Assembly: GCA_023480605.1 (NCBI GenBank)
Contig: JAMCWS010000303.1
Coordinates: 1 to 6,344, forward strand
DNA from: a bacterium
GTDB lineage: Bacteria > Sumerlaeota > Sumerlaeia > MVZB01
Length of the DNA stretch: 6,344 bases
Reading direction: 5' to 3'
The position numbers and the translations under genes were made by a program. The notes below the pieces were generated by a model. The model did not search any database, was not told where the DNA came from, and saw nothing but the letters and a program-made list of their open reading frames with translations. Shown in pieces: positions 1-6,344 of the stretch (the stretch's first letter is position 1; every line of letters begins with the position of its first letter).

Positions 1-1
1 C

Positions 2-808
2 CCGAGGATAAATCGGATCCGCCGGGCGGCCGTCATCGGTTGCGGGGCGTTGTGGCTCGGCCTGAGCCTGTCGGCTCCGGCCCAGGTGGTCAAGCCCCTC
101 AGCTTCGAGGAACTGGTCGCCAAGTCCGATCAGATCTACACCGCCACCTGCGTCTCGCGCAAGGCCGAGTTCCGCAACGGCCACATCGTCACCACCTACA
201 AGCTTCAACCCGTCGACGTCTGGAAGGGCGACCCCAAGCGCGACAAGAGCGGCGAGGTCGAGTTCGAGGAGCAGGGCGGCGCGCTCGAAGGCGCCGTGCC
301 CCTGGCCACCTACGTCCCCGGCATGGCCGACATCGGCAAGAGCGAGGAAGTGCTCCTCTTCACGCAGAATCCCCAGCCGCCCGCGCGCGAGATCCAGGGC
401 GTCGAGCACAAGGCCGCCCTGCGCGCCGACACCCCGCGGATCACCGGCTTCAGCCAGGGGCGCTTCAGCATCATCCGCAACCCCGTCACCGGCGAGAAGC
501 TGGTCACCCGCGTCCGCCAGGGGATCATGCCCGATCAACCCGAGAATGTTTCGCTTCGCCAGGCCCTGGCCCGGGCCAACGCGCCCGACCGCGCCACCAC
601 CGCCCCCCAGGACCGCGCCCGGGCGCGCGCCGCGCGCCAGGATTACCAGCGCAAGGTGGCCCGCCACCTGGCCGACGTGAAGGAACAAAACCTGCTGGCC
701 CACGAGGCCCGCGTGGCCAAGGACCCCAAGGCCAAAAACGAGTTTGTCGAATTCAGCAACCTGGAAGCCGTCCGCGACCAGGTGGCGCGCCTGCTCCGCA
801 AGCAGTGA
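2..808 (+). CDS. Exported protein of unknown function, 5'-partial; type often found beside matrixin genes
   Basis: The frame is open from the left edge to a TGA at 806-808. No ATG or GTG occurs in frame inside the window. The TTG at 50 would cut a clear signal peptide in half: the upstream in-frame codons encode a basic region (NRIRR) followed by a hydrophobic core and a likely signal peptidase I site after APA (about position 82). The true start is therefore probably just before the window. The mature part opens with LSFEELVAKSDQIYTATC, then a beta-rich region with GHIVTTYKL and VDVWKGD, a glycine-rich stretch with YVPGM, EEVLLFTQNP, and ITGFSQGRFSII. From memory, this pattern (a 'surveillance' opening, an xVWKG strand, a VPGM loop, GEEVLLF and QGRF) occurs in uncharacterised secreted proteins encoded beside matrixin-like genes. 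The last 85 or so residues are Arg/Ala/Lys-rich and probably helical. No catalytic motif is visible and the function is unknown. It lies 101 bases upstream of the large gene on the same strand, consistent with an operon. Confidence 0.85.
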   Translation, partial: PRINRIRRAAVIGCGALWLGLSLSAPAQVVKPLSFEELVAKSDQIYTATCVSRKAEFRNGHIVTTYKLQPVDVWKGDPKRDKSGEVEFEEQGGALEGAVPLATYVPGMADIGKSEEVLLFTQNPQPPAREIQGVEHKAALRADTPRITGFSQGRFSIIRNPVTGEKLVTRVRQGIMPDQPENVSLRQALARANAPDRATTAPQDRARARAARQDYQRKVARHLADVKEQNLLAHEARVAKDPKAKNEFVEFSNLEAVRDQVARLLRKQ

Positions 809-909
809 GGCTCCGGGCCGGCCATTGAAGAGAAAGCGACCGTCAAGGGATGCGAACGATCACCGCCCGTTGTGTAATTGACAGTCCGTCAAGAGGGAGT
901 CTACGCCAA
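809..909 (+). other. Intergenic spacer between the two exported-protein genes
   Basis: This 101-base gap has no stem-loop followed by a T run, so no intrinsic terminator is seen and read-through into the downstream gene is likely. It contains a GGCCGGCC palindrome at 816-823 that has no loop. It also has a small inverted repeat, TTGAC-5 bases-GTCAA, at 878-892. The TTGACA at 878-883 matches a -35 consensus, but no acceptable -10 box lies at 16-18 bases downstream, so I do not call a promoter. An in-frame ATG at 850 is an alternative start for the downstream gene. Confidence 0.6.
893..899 (+). promoter_or_regulatory. Ribosome binding site supporting the GTG start at 910
   Basis: The purine run GAGGGAG lies 10 bases before a GTG at 910-912. 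Starting there places a short basic n-region directly before the hydrophobic core, the normal shape of a signal peptide. The competing ATG at 850 has only AAGGG directly abutting it, which is too close, and would add 20 residues of unremarkable sequence before the signal peptide. This site therefore decides the start call. Confidence 0.6.
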
Positions 910-3900
910 GTGTCGTCCTTCAACATCATCCGCCGCTCGACCATCCCGCTTCTCCTGGGCCTGCTCCTGGGATTGACCAATGCGCAAACGGCCTGGGGTG
1001 CGAGCCTGTTCCGTATGTTCCTGGCCGACTACGGTGTGGCAGGATCTTCATATGATGATATCAGCGTGGATACACCTCTGCTCTGGTACGATGGCGCGGA
1101 ACCTCAGTTTTATTATGAGCGAGCCTTCAATAATGATGATTTGATTATCATACCAATCGGCACCCCGAATCCGACGACTCAACCGCCCTTCGGAGCCCTC
1201 AATATCATTGGTGCGCTGACTCGTTCGATCGAGACCTGGAACAACGCCGAGTATAGCAATTTCAAATTCGCAAGCCAGATTGCGCCGGGTGATTTGGCCC
1301 CTCCTCACCCGATGGATCCCAATCAATTATTTCCTTACCATCCCGCGGGTGCGACGCTCGACGGATATAACTTAATTACTTTCCTCGACAGCGCCAATTT
1401 CCCCAGCGGTACGCAAGACTTGATCGCGATGACCTTGGTGTCGTTTTTCGAAAGGGATTTTTCGATAGACGACATAAATCGTCTTGGCACCAGTGGATTA
1501 CCGCGCGTTTTGTATGAATCGGCCGGATACAACGGCGGCCAGGCGACCCGGGTCATTCTGGATTTCGATGGTGACGGACGGGCCGATGTCATGCTTCCCA
1601 GGCGCGACTTCAAAAAAGGTGACATCTTTGAGGCCGATATCATGGTCGATCCTCAAATCGCCGATGACCTGAACGCCTGGCCAGAAGATCCGGGCGACCT
1701 TACGGATCCGCCTTTCAACACAACCCGTAATGAAGTATTCGGTACGCTTGACATTCAAGCCATCATCACCCGTCAACTGGGCTTCGCTATGGGTTTGGGA
1801 AGCAGCATGATTCGGGATTCCGTGTTGCTCGATGCCTACCAACTCGCGGGCGACCCTTTTCCGACCGATCCGTATCGCCGGCGCGAACTTTCGTTCGATG
1901 ATGAAATCGCGGCTGGATTAGGCTACGGAGCGAAATTCCCCGCCAGTTCAGGAACAATTCAAGGCCAGGTGATCAACGGCGCTGCCATCGACGGCGTGAT
2001 TACGACCGATGAGCCTTCCGACGAATCCGTGGTGCAAGTGCCGGTATTTCTATGTATCCGCCCCGAGCAACTGGCGAATTCGAAAACCCTCAATCGCGAT
2101 CGCACCGGTGGCGTTTCACCGACGGGCATCCCCCATCCCGATGACATCCCATCAAATCCCATGACACCTGATGAAAACACGGGTACATGGCGCGCGATCG
2201 CACAGGTATTAACCGGCCAGAATTTGATTCTTCCGGGCACGGACAGCGTCGAGCATGCGGGCGATTATCCACTGCCACCGACCAGCGGCACCACTGAACC
2301 GCCGATATCAGGAGTTGATTTCAACTTCACCACCACCGGACGTCTCAATTCCACATATTATTTTCCTGCTCTGCCGCCTAGCGAAGACGCGCTGACCAAT
2401 CAGACGATCAACTACGCTGTTTTTGTGACCGATGGCACCGAGGAAGCGTCTCCGAATGGAATAGCGAGTTTTTTCACGAATGCCTTCCCATCCGAATTCT
2501 ACGGCGGCGTGAATCTGCCCTCGCCGGTCGGAACGGGGCAAGCGACGCCCAATACGAGCACGGCCGATAATTTCTTCGAGAACGGTTTCCTGTCGGTGCA
2601 AGTCGATCCCAGCGGGCGTTTCGCGGCCGCCATCACCGAAGGACCGGCCCTTCTTTCTGGTTATCTAGCCGATCCGCGCTCGTTCATCGAGGTTATCACC
2701 CCCGAGTCCTCCTTCAATAACGCCACCAATCCCATCGGCCAGGTTCAGAAAGCGCTCACGATTTCCGACGCCGTCAAGACCGCCTCGGCCGCCTGGCGCC
2801 AGGCCGGCAACTTCAACCTGTCGATGGACATGGCCATCACCGACCAGGGCTTGAGCGGCCAGGATTCGACCCTCGAGGTCACCTACACCCTCACCAACCT
2901 GGGCGCGTCGACCCGCACATTCACGCTGCGCCAGGTGCTCGATGCCTACCTGATGGGGAACGAAAACCCGCTTTACCTGGTCAACGGCCAGGTGCTCAAC
3001 AACTCGGTCAATTACACCGGCGCCGCCGTCCCCTCCTCGATCTTCTATCAAACCTCGCAATTCAACCCGGCCTTCACGGCCTACGCGACCCTTCTTTTCA
3101 ACAACTCGCTCCTGACGATGCCCACCAAGGTGGCGGTCGCCCCGCTCAACCGGCTGTTCGGCTCCACCTCGACCGAGGCCCTCACCGGCCCCAAGGCCGC
3201 GGCGCTCGACACCGGCATCGGCGTCGGTTGGGACGCCATGTCCATCGCCCCCAACGACTCCCGCAGCGTCCGCCTGCAGATCGGCTTCCAGAACCCCGGC
3301 ACGATATACGACGGCTGGGTGCCCGTGCCGACGGGCCAGAACGTCCCCAACGCCTTCATGGATGACGCCGGCAAGGTCAAGACCGTCCAGGTGGCGGCCG
3401 GCCAGACGACCGGCGGCGTCGACATCATCACCAACACCGGCGTGCAGGACGAAGCCACCAGCGTCACGGTCAACACCCCCGACGAAGGCTACTCCACGTC
3501 GAACCTCCAGCTCGTGCGCGACGCCGAGGCGCTGCCCGTCACCGACGGCATCACGGCCGGCGCGGCCGTGGGCGACCTCGACAACGACGGCGACCTCGAC
3601 ATCGTCGTCGCCAACTTCGGCGGCGGCTCCGATCCGGTCCTCAACCGCGCCAACCGCATCTACCTCAACGAGCAGAAGATCCTCGGCGACGGCTCGGTCA
3701 AGCAGTTCTACCGCGACGTCACCTTCGGCGAGGACGGGGTGCCCAACCATCCCCCCAACAATCCCGACGACCGCCTGCCCTTCAATCCCGACCAGTCGCG
3801 CGGTGTCGTGCTGGCCGATTTCGACGGCGACGGCTGGCTCGACATCTTCGTCAGCAACACCGGCGGCGACCCCAACCGCCTCTACCGCAACCGGGGCGCC

Positions 3901-6344
3901 GACGCCCCCGGCTACTTCACCGACGTTTCCGCCCAGGTGCTGCCCGGCATTCTCAACACCGGCGATGAACGCACCGACGCCTTCCGCGCCGCGACCGCCG
4001 ACATCGACAGCGACGGCGACATCGACATCATCGTCAGCCAGTTCACGGCCTATACCGACGGTTACCCCTCGATGTATATGACCGACGAGGACGGCAACCT
4101 TATGTTTGAAGTGTTCGGCGGCTTCGGCTGGATCGACAACTCCCCCAAAACGCAGGACGTCCCCTTCGGCGATCACCAGTTCAACTCCAGCGCCGACCTC
4201 TTTACGCGCGAGATCATCTACACCGAGCGCGTCCTGGTCAACCAGGTCAACCAGCCCAACTACTCCCCCTATCTGCGCGCCTTCGCCTTCATTGACGAAA
4301 CCCTCGGCTCCGACGACCGCACCGGCACGCTGACCTCCTTTAAAAGCGAGAAGAATCTCTACCATCCGGCCATCAGCGGTTATTACTTGCCCCAGAAGGC
4401 CGTCACGTGGGATCCCTCGGAAATCGACCGGTTGCCGCCCGTCTTCCCGAGCATGTTCAACCATGCGGGCGTGCCGCCCGACGCCAACGCCCGGCCGACC
4501 CTGGTCACTTCGCAGATGGGCGCCTCGGCCATCGAGCCGATCTTCGGCCAGATGTTCGGCAGCGCCGGTCTGGACTTCATGTCGGTCCGGGCCATCGCCA
4601 TGGGCGTTCAGGGGGGCAGCTCCGGAACCAACGAGCTGCCTGAAAACCTGGTCATTTTCCCGGCCACCACCCGCGTGGCGGTACCCGAGGATTACACGAT
4701 CCCCGAGGGCCAGCCGAATTTCCAGACCGGTTATCTAAGCACGGATACCGTCGGCGGCGCCTACGGGCAGGAGCAGGCCTATTTCCTCAACATGGACCTG
4801 TTCACCGTCGACAACGGCGAACTGGGCATCGACGGCATCGCCGACGGCTACTTCTGCTGCATGAACTACAACGTCGATTACCGGGCGGTCTTTTCAAGTT
4901 TTGATTCATATCTGCGGGGTTTCATGAACGGCGAATTCGATGCCGACCCCACGTCCTTCGAGAACACTCCCTCCACCGGCCCCGCCCTGTTCGCGGTCGA
5001 GCGCGTGGACCACGCGCCCTCCGACCCCCTGGACCTGGACCGGCATCCCGGCGAGATCGTCACCGACGACCACAACACCACGTATCCCCAGCTTCATTAC
5101 GATGCCTTCCCGCTCTTCATCGGCATGCCCCAGGGTCATCCGGCCGACTATCAGCCGCAGGCGCCGGGGGTGGAACTCGACATTGTCGAACGGGTCAGCC
5201 TGGGCGCCTGGGCGGGCCTGGTGGGCGACTGGGAAAACCGCAGCGCGCCGCGGCCCTACATCGGCGTGGCCAACACCAACGGCCCCGAGGATACCGTCCG
5301 CCCCTATACCTTCGCCTTCGACGATGTGTTCGGCGGCGGCATACTCGGCATGGGGACGCTCCGCAATTTCAACGGCTTGGTTGGCGGAATCGCCAACCAG
5401 TTCTTTGACCCGGCAGGCCCTTATCCGGGAACTTTCTTCAGGGTGGTCGGCTGGCCGCGGCGGCCCGACCCGCCGACGCCGGCGCCCCGGCCGGACGGCG
5501 AAATTTTCCAGATGTGCAGCGCCGACTTCGACCTTGACGGCGACCAGGATATCTTCTACGCCGAAACGACCGAGGAAGGCATCTTTTCGCTCGATCCGCT
5601 CGATCCCGGCTTCCACCTCACCGGCACCCCGGTGCACAACCAGCTCTTCCTGAACGACGGATTCGCCAACCTGACCGAGGCCGTCGGGGCGCTCGTGCCC
5701 GATTCGGCCAAGGTCAGTCTCTATTCCGTCGCCGCCGACGTCGACAACGACGGCGACGACGACCTGCTGGTTTTCAACGCCCTCGACAGCAGCGACCTAT
5801 TCCGCAACATGAGCTTCGTGACCGGCCCCGATCTGAATATCGACACCGACCCGACCATGTTCTACGAGGCCTCGATCCGCATCATGCCGCCTTACAAGGA
5901 AAGCGCCCAGGCGCCGCCGTTCGAGGGTAGTTCGGCTTGGGCCGGCGTTTCGGTGGCGGCGACGGTCAGCGATTTCAACGACGACGGCCGGCCCGACGTG
6001 GTCTTCGCCGACGGCGGCAAGTTCACCCAGGATGGCGAAGTCACCCACATGTTCTTCAACAAGGGCCAATCCAACGTCCCCAGCGTGCCGGTCTTCCAGC
6101 CGGCCGGCGCGTGCTACCCGGCCCCGCGCGCGCAGGCCACCATCTATGATTTCACGGGCTCGACGGTGGTGCGCGGCGCCGTCGGCATCGGGGGCTTCAT
6201 TAACGACGTGGGCGCCGGCGACGTCGACAACGACGGCGATCCCGACTTGCTGATCTGCGCGACCTCGCTGGGCGGCACCGTTTCGTCGGTTCAGGCCTGG
6301 CGCAATAACGACAGCAACGATCCGTGGCTCAACTCGGTGCCCGA
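910..6344 (+). CDS. Large secreted multidomain protein: matrixin-like pseudoprotease domain plus FG-GAP/VCBS repeats (3'-partial)
   Basis: One frame stays open from the stop at 826-828 to the right edge, giving at least 1811 codons from the GTG at 910. Residues 1 to about 31 form a signal peptide (RRSTIPLLLGLLLGL core), so export is expected. Residues about 55-340 look like an M10 matrixin fold: an opening TPLLWYDG strand, a helix with ALTRSIETWNN, the strands LITFLDSANFPSG and IAMTLVSF, EADIMVDP, then the zinc-site helix in degenerate form. The region at about 346-590 (GTIQGQV to SEFYGG) resembles a carboxypeptidase-regulatory-type beta domain. The region at about 615-860 is another beta-sandwich-like unit (VTYTLTNLGASTRTFTLRQVLD; APNDSRSVRLQIGF). 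Calcium loops of the form DxDxDGxxD then occur in two clusters of three and four, about 60-83 residues apart. No transpeptidase or export anchor is visible because the C-terminus is missing. Adhesion or recognition is the most plausible role, but this is inference. ATG at 850 is an alternative start. Confidence 0.9.
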   Translation, partial: MSSFNIIRRSTIPLLLGLLLGLTNAQTAWGASLFRMFLADYGVAGSSYDDISVDTPLLWYDGAEPQFYYERAFNNDDLIIIPIGTPNPTTQPPFGALNIIGALTRSIETWNNAEYSNFKFASQIAPGDLAPPHPMDPNQLFPYHPAGATLDGYNLITFLDSANFPSGTQDLIAMTLVSFFERDFSIDDINRLGTSGLPRVLYESAGYNGGQATRVILDFDGDGRADVMLPRRDFKKGDIFEADIMVDPQIADDLNAWPEDPGDLTDPPFNTTRNEVFGTLDIQAIITRQLGFAMGLGSSMIRDSVLLDAYQLAGDPFPTDPYRRRELSFDDEIAAGLGYGAKFPASSGTIQGQVINGAAIDGVITTDEPSDESVVQVPVFLCIRPEQLANSKTLNRDRTGGVSPTGIPHPDDIPSNPMTPDENTGTWRAIAQVLTGQNLILPGTDSVEHAGDYPLPPTSGTTEPPISGVDFNFTTTGRLNSTYYFPALPPSEDALTNQTINYAVFVTDGTEEASPNGIASFFTNAFPSEFYGGVNLPSPVGTGQATPNTSTADNFFENGFLSVQVDPSGRFAAAITEGPALLSGYLADPRSFIEVITPESSFNNATNPIGQVQKALTISDAVKTASAAWRQAGNFNLSMDMAITDQGLSGQDSTLEVTYTLTNLGASTRTFTLRQVLDAYLMGNENPLYLVNGQVLNNSVNYTGAAVPSSIFYQTSQFNPAFTAYATLLFNNSLLTMPTKVAVAPLNRLFGSTSTEALTGPKAAALDTGIGVGWDAMSIAPNDSRSVRLQIGFQNPGTIYDGWVPVPTGQNVPNAFMDDAGKVKTVQVAAGQTTGGVDIITNTGVQDEATSVTVNTPDEGYSTSNLQLVRDAEALPVTDGITAGAAVGDLDNDGDLDIVVANFGGGSDPVLNRANRIYLNEQKILGDGSVKQFYRDVTFGEDGVPNHPPNNPDDRLPFNPDQSRGVVLADFDGDGWLDIFVSNTGGDPNRLYRNRGADAPGYFTDVSAQVLPGILNTGDERTDAFRAATADIDSDGDIDIIVSQFTAYTDGYPSMYMTDEDGNLMFEVFGGFGWIDNSPKTQDVPFGDHQFNSSADLFTREIIYTERVLVNQVNQPNYSPYLRAFAFIDETLGSDDRTGTLTSFKSEKNLYHPAISGYYLPQKAVTWDPSEIDRLPPVFPSMFNHAGVPPDANARPTLVTSQMGASAIEPIFGQMFGSAGLDFMSVRAIAMGVQGGSSGTNELPENLVIFPATTRVAVPEDYTIPEGQPNFQTGYLSTDTVGGAYGQEQAYFLNMDLFTVDNGELGIDGIADGYFCCMNYNVDYRAVFSSFDSYLRGFMNGEFDADPTSFENTPSTGPALFAVERVDHAPSDPLDLDRHPGEIVTDDHNTTYPQLHYDAFPLFIGMPQGHPADYQPQAPGVELDIVERVSLGAWAGLVGDWENRSAPRPYIGVANTNGPEDTVRPYTFAFDDVFGGGILGMGTLRNFNGLVGGIANQFFDPAGPYPGTFFRVVGWPRRPDPPTPAPRPDGEIFQMCSADFDLDGDQDIFYAETTEEGIFSLDPLDPGFHLTGTPVHNQLFLNDGFANLTEAVGALVPDSAKVSLYSVAADVDNDGDDDLLVFNALDSSDLFRNMSFVTGPDLNIDTDPTMFYEASIRIMPPYKESAQAPPFEGSSAWAGVSVAATVSDFNDDGRPDVVFADGGKFTQDGEVTHMFFNKGQSNVPSVPVFQPAGACYPAPRAQATIYDFTGSTVVRGAVGIGGFINDVGAGDVDNDGDPDLLICATSLGGTVSSVQAWRNNDSNDPWLNSVP
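1072..1929 (+). other. Matrixin (M10)-like domain with all catalytic residues replaced
   Basis: Residues about 55-340 of the large protein follow the strand and helix order of bacterial matrixins, including an ITFLDS strand and the ADIMVDP strand that precedes the active-site helix. DIQAIITRQLGFAMGLGSS then aligns with the family pattern D(L/I)QAxxxHELGHALGLGHS without gaps. The three zinc-ligand histidines are Arg288, Phe292 and Ser298, and the catalytic glutamate is Gln289. Eight residues after the third ligand, where matrixins have the Met-turn methionine, there is Leu306, followed by the usual tyrosine at 310. Gly295 and the hydrophobic helix positions are kept. This implies a preserved fold without zinc binding or proteolysis. 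A roughly 50-residue insertion containing one calcium-type loop (residues 218-226) sits between two of the core strands. Confidence 0.7.
1945..2690 (+). other. Beta-rich segment, carboxypeptidase-regulatory-like
   Basis: Residues about 346-594 begin with SSGTIQGQVINGAAIDGV, the form G-x-I-x-G-x-V...G...V that opens carboxypeptidase-regulatory-like beta-sandwiches after many secreted proteases. They later show YYFPALPPSEDALTN, INYAVFVT and FPSEFYGG, which correspond to the terminal strands of such domains (LPPG-YxVxVEP, then TEFYNG) in matrixin-linked proteins. The middle part (ENTGTWRAIAQVLTGQN) is longer and more polar than usual. The assignment rests on pattern resemblance only. Confidence 0.4.
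2752..3489 (+). other. Second beta-sandwich-like segment before the FG-GAP repeats
   Basis: Residues about 615-860 contain alternating hydrophobic strands: FNLSMDMAITD, TLEVTYTLTNLGASTRTFTLRQVLD, SIFYQTSQFNPAF, VAVAPLNRLFG, and the closing GVGWDAMSIAPNDSRSVRLQIGFQ. The order VTYTLTN, then an aspartate after a long strand, a variable loop, and a final AP-xxSRxVRL strand is one I recognise from large secreted bacterial proteins that contain Ig-like units. I cannot name a Pfam family with certainty. It lies directly after the point where GC3 rises, so it starts the high-GC part of the gene. Confidence 0.45.
3562..4044 (+). repeat. FG-GAP/VCBS repeat cluster 1 (three calcium loops)
   Basis: Three blades of the FG-GAP/VCBS kind are seen. 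Their calcium loops are DLDNDGDLDIVVAN at 3574 (residue 889), DFDGDGWLDIFVSN at 3817 (970) and DIDSDGDIDIIVSQ at 4000 (1031). The intervening sequence is typical: NRIYLNEQ, FYRDVTFGEDG, NRLYRNRG, YFTDVSAQVLPG. Such repeats form beta-propeller blades in secreted and surface proteins and bind Ca2+ through the Asp-rich loop. Spacings are 81 and 61 residues. Confidence 0.85.
4045..5511 (+). other. Long unassigned stretch between the two FG-GAP clusters
   Basis: About 490 residues separate the third and fourth calcium loops and contain no intact DxDxDGxxD motif. Possible eroded repeat signs are MTDEDGNLMFEV near the start, LFTVDNGELGIDGIADGYF near 4800, and RPYIGVANTNGPED near 5255. The region has a YFCCMN cysteine pair (about 4852-4866), and GC3 remains high. 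It may be a separate domain inserted into a propeller, or a run of diverged blades. I recognise no family. Confidence 0.35.
5524..6344 (+). repeat. FG-GAP/VCBS repeat cluster 2 (four calcium loops, open at window end)
   Basis: Loops are DFDLDGDQDIFYA at 5524 (residue 1539), DVDNDGDDDLLVFN at 5737 (1610), DFNDDGRPDVVFAD at 5971 (1688) and DVDNDGDPDLLICA at 6220 (1771). The spacings are 71, 78 and 83 residues. Blade linkers NQLFLNDGFANLTEAVG and HMFFNKGQSN are typical of the family. The third loop has Asn instead of the second Asp, still compatible with calcium binding. More blades may follow outside the window. Confidence 0.85.

Noticed and set aside
32..43. VIGC resembling a lipoprotein lipobox in the first gene's leader
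   Set aside because: The main hydrophobic core lies after the cysteine rather than before it, and a good signal peptidase I site (APA) follows. Type I cleavage is more likely.
40..828. Plus-strand open frame of 262 codons in frame 1 at the left edge
   Set aside because: Its translation is Arg/Gly/Pro-rich and lacks a coherent leader, whereas the frame ending at 808 has a signal peptide and family-like motifs.
878..883. TTGACA resembling a sigma-70 -35 box
   Set aside because: No TATAAT-like hexamer lies 16-18 bases downstream (the sequence there is CTACGC), so a promoter is not supported.
850..909. ATG at 850 as start of the large gene
   Set aside because: It is in frame, but its purine run abuts the ATG and it would put 20 extra residues before the signal peptide. 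The GTG at 910 has a better-spaced site. It is kept as an alternative only.
3362..4333. Plus-strand open frames in another frame at 3362-4081 and 4106-4333, rich in Ser, Thr, Ala, Arg and Pro
   Set aside because: They are out-of-frame readings of the FG-GAP coding region with low-complexity translations caused by the biased codon usage.
2665..4464. Minus-strand open frame of 599 codons, rich in Val and Gly, opposite the large gene
   Set aside because: It overlaps the region of nearly all C/G third positions on the plus strand, where antisense stops are rare by composition. The plus strand there encodes clear FG-GAP motifs. The antisense translation is low-complexity and shows no recognisable domain.

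Overview
The window holds two same-strand genes for exported proteins and a short gap between them. No RNA genes, insertion sequences, CRISPR arrays or terminators were seen. Base composition is high in GC, with third codon positions almost all G or C in most of the coding sequence. Both proteins start with signal peptides. The second carries FG-GAP/VCBS-type calcium-loop repeats, common in large surface or secreted proteins of GC-rich environmental bacteria (Planctomycetes, Sumerlaeota/BRC1, Hydrogenedentes, myxobacteria and similar). The sequence contains no taxonomic marker, so this placement is inference.

Layout. Positions 2-808 hold the 3' part of a gene for a small exported protein; its first codons lie before the window. 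Positions 809-909 are an intergenic stretch with a Shine-Dalgarno-like site and no visible terminator, so the two genes are probably co-transcribed. From 910 to the right edge runs one uninterrupted reading frame of at least 1811 codons. It is open at the window end.

The large protein is modular. In order it has a signal peptide (residues 1 to about 25-31), a matrixin (M10 metalloprotease)-like domain (about 55-340), a beta-rich carboxypeptidase-regulatory-like segment (about 346-590), a second beta-sandwich-like segment (about 615-860), a first cluster of three FG-GAP calcium loops (about 885-1045), a poorly recognisable stretch of about 490 residues, and a second cluster of four calcium loops (from about 1539 to the window end).

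The main discovery candidate is the matrixin-like domain. It aligns without gaps to the M10 zinc-binding helix and Met-turn, but every catalytic position is replaced: the HExxHxxGxxH motif reads RQLGFAMGLGS, and the Met-turn methionine is a leucine. It therefore looks like a pseudoprotease. The same part of the gene (about 1030-2700) has a markedly lower GC content and GC3 than the signal peptide before it and the repeats after it, so the gene appears mosaic. A reasonable working model, which is inference, is a secreted or surface adhesion/recognition protein built from a dead protease fold and calcium-stabilised propeller blades. The small exported protein encoded next to it belongs to a type often seen beside matrixin genes.
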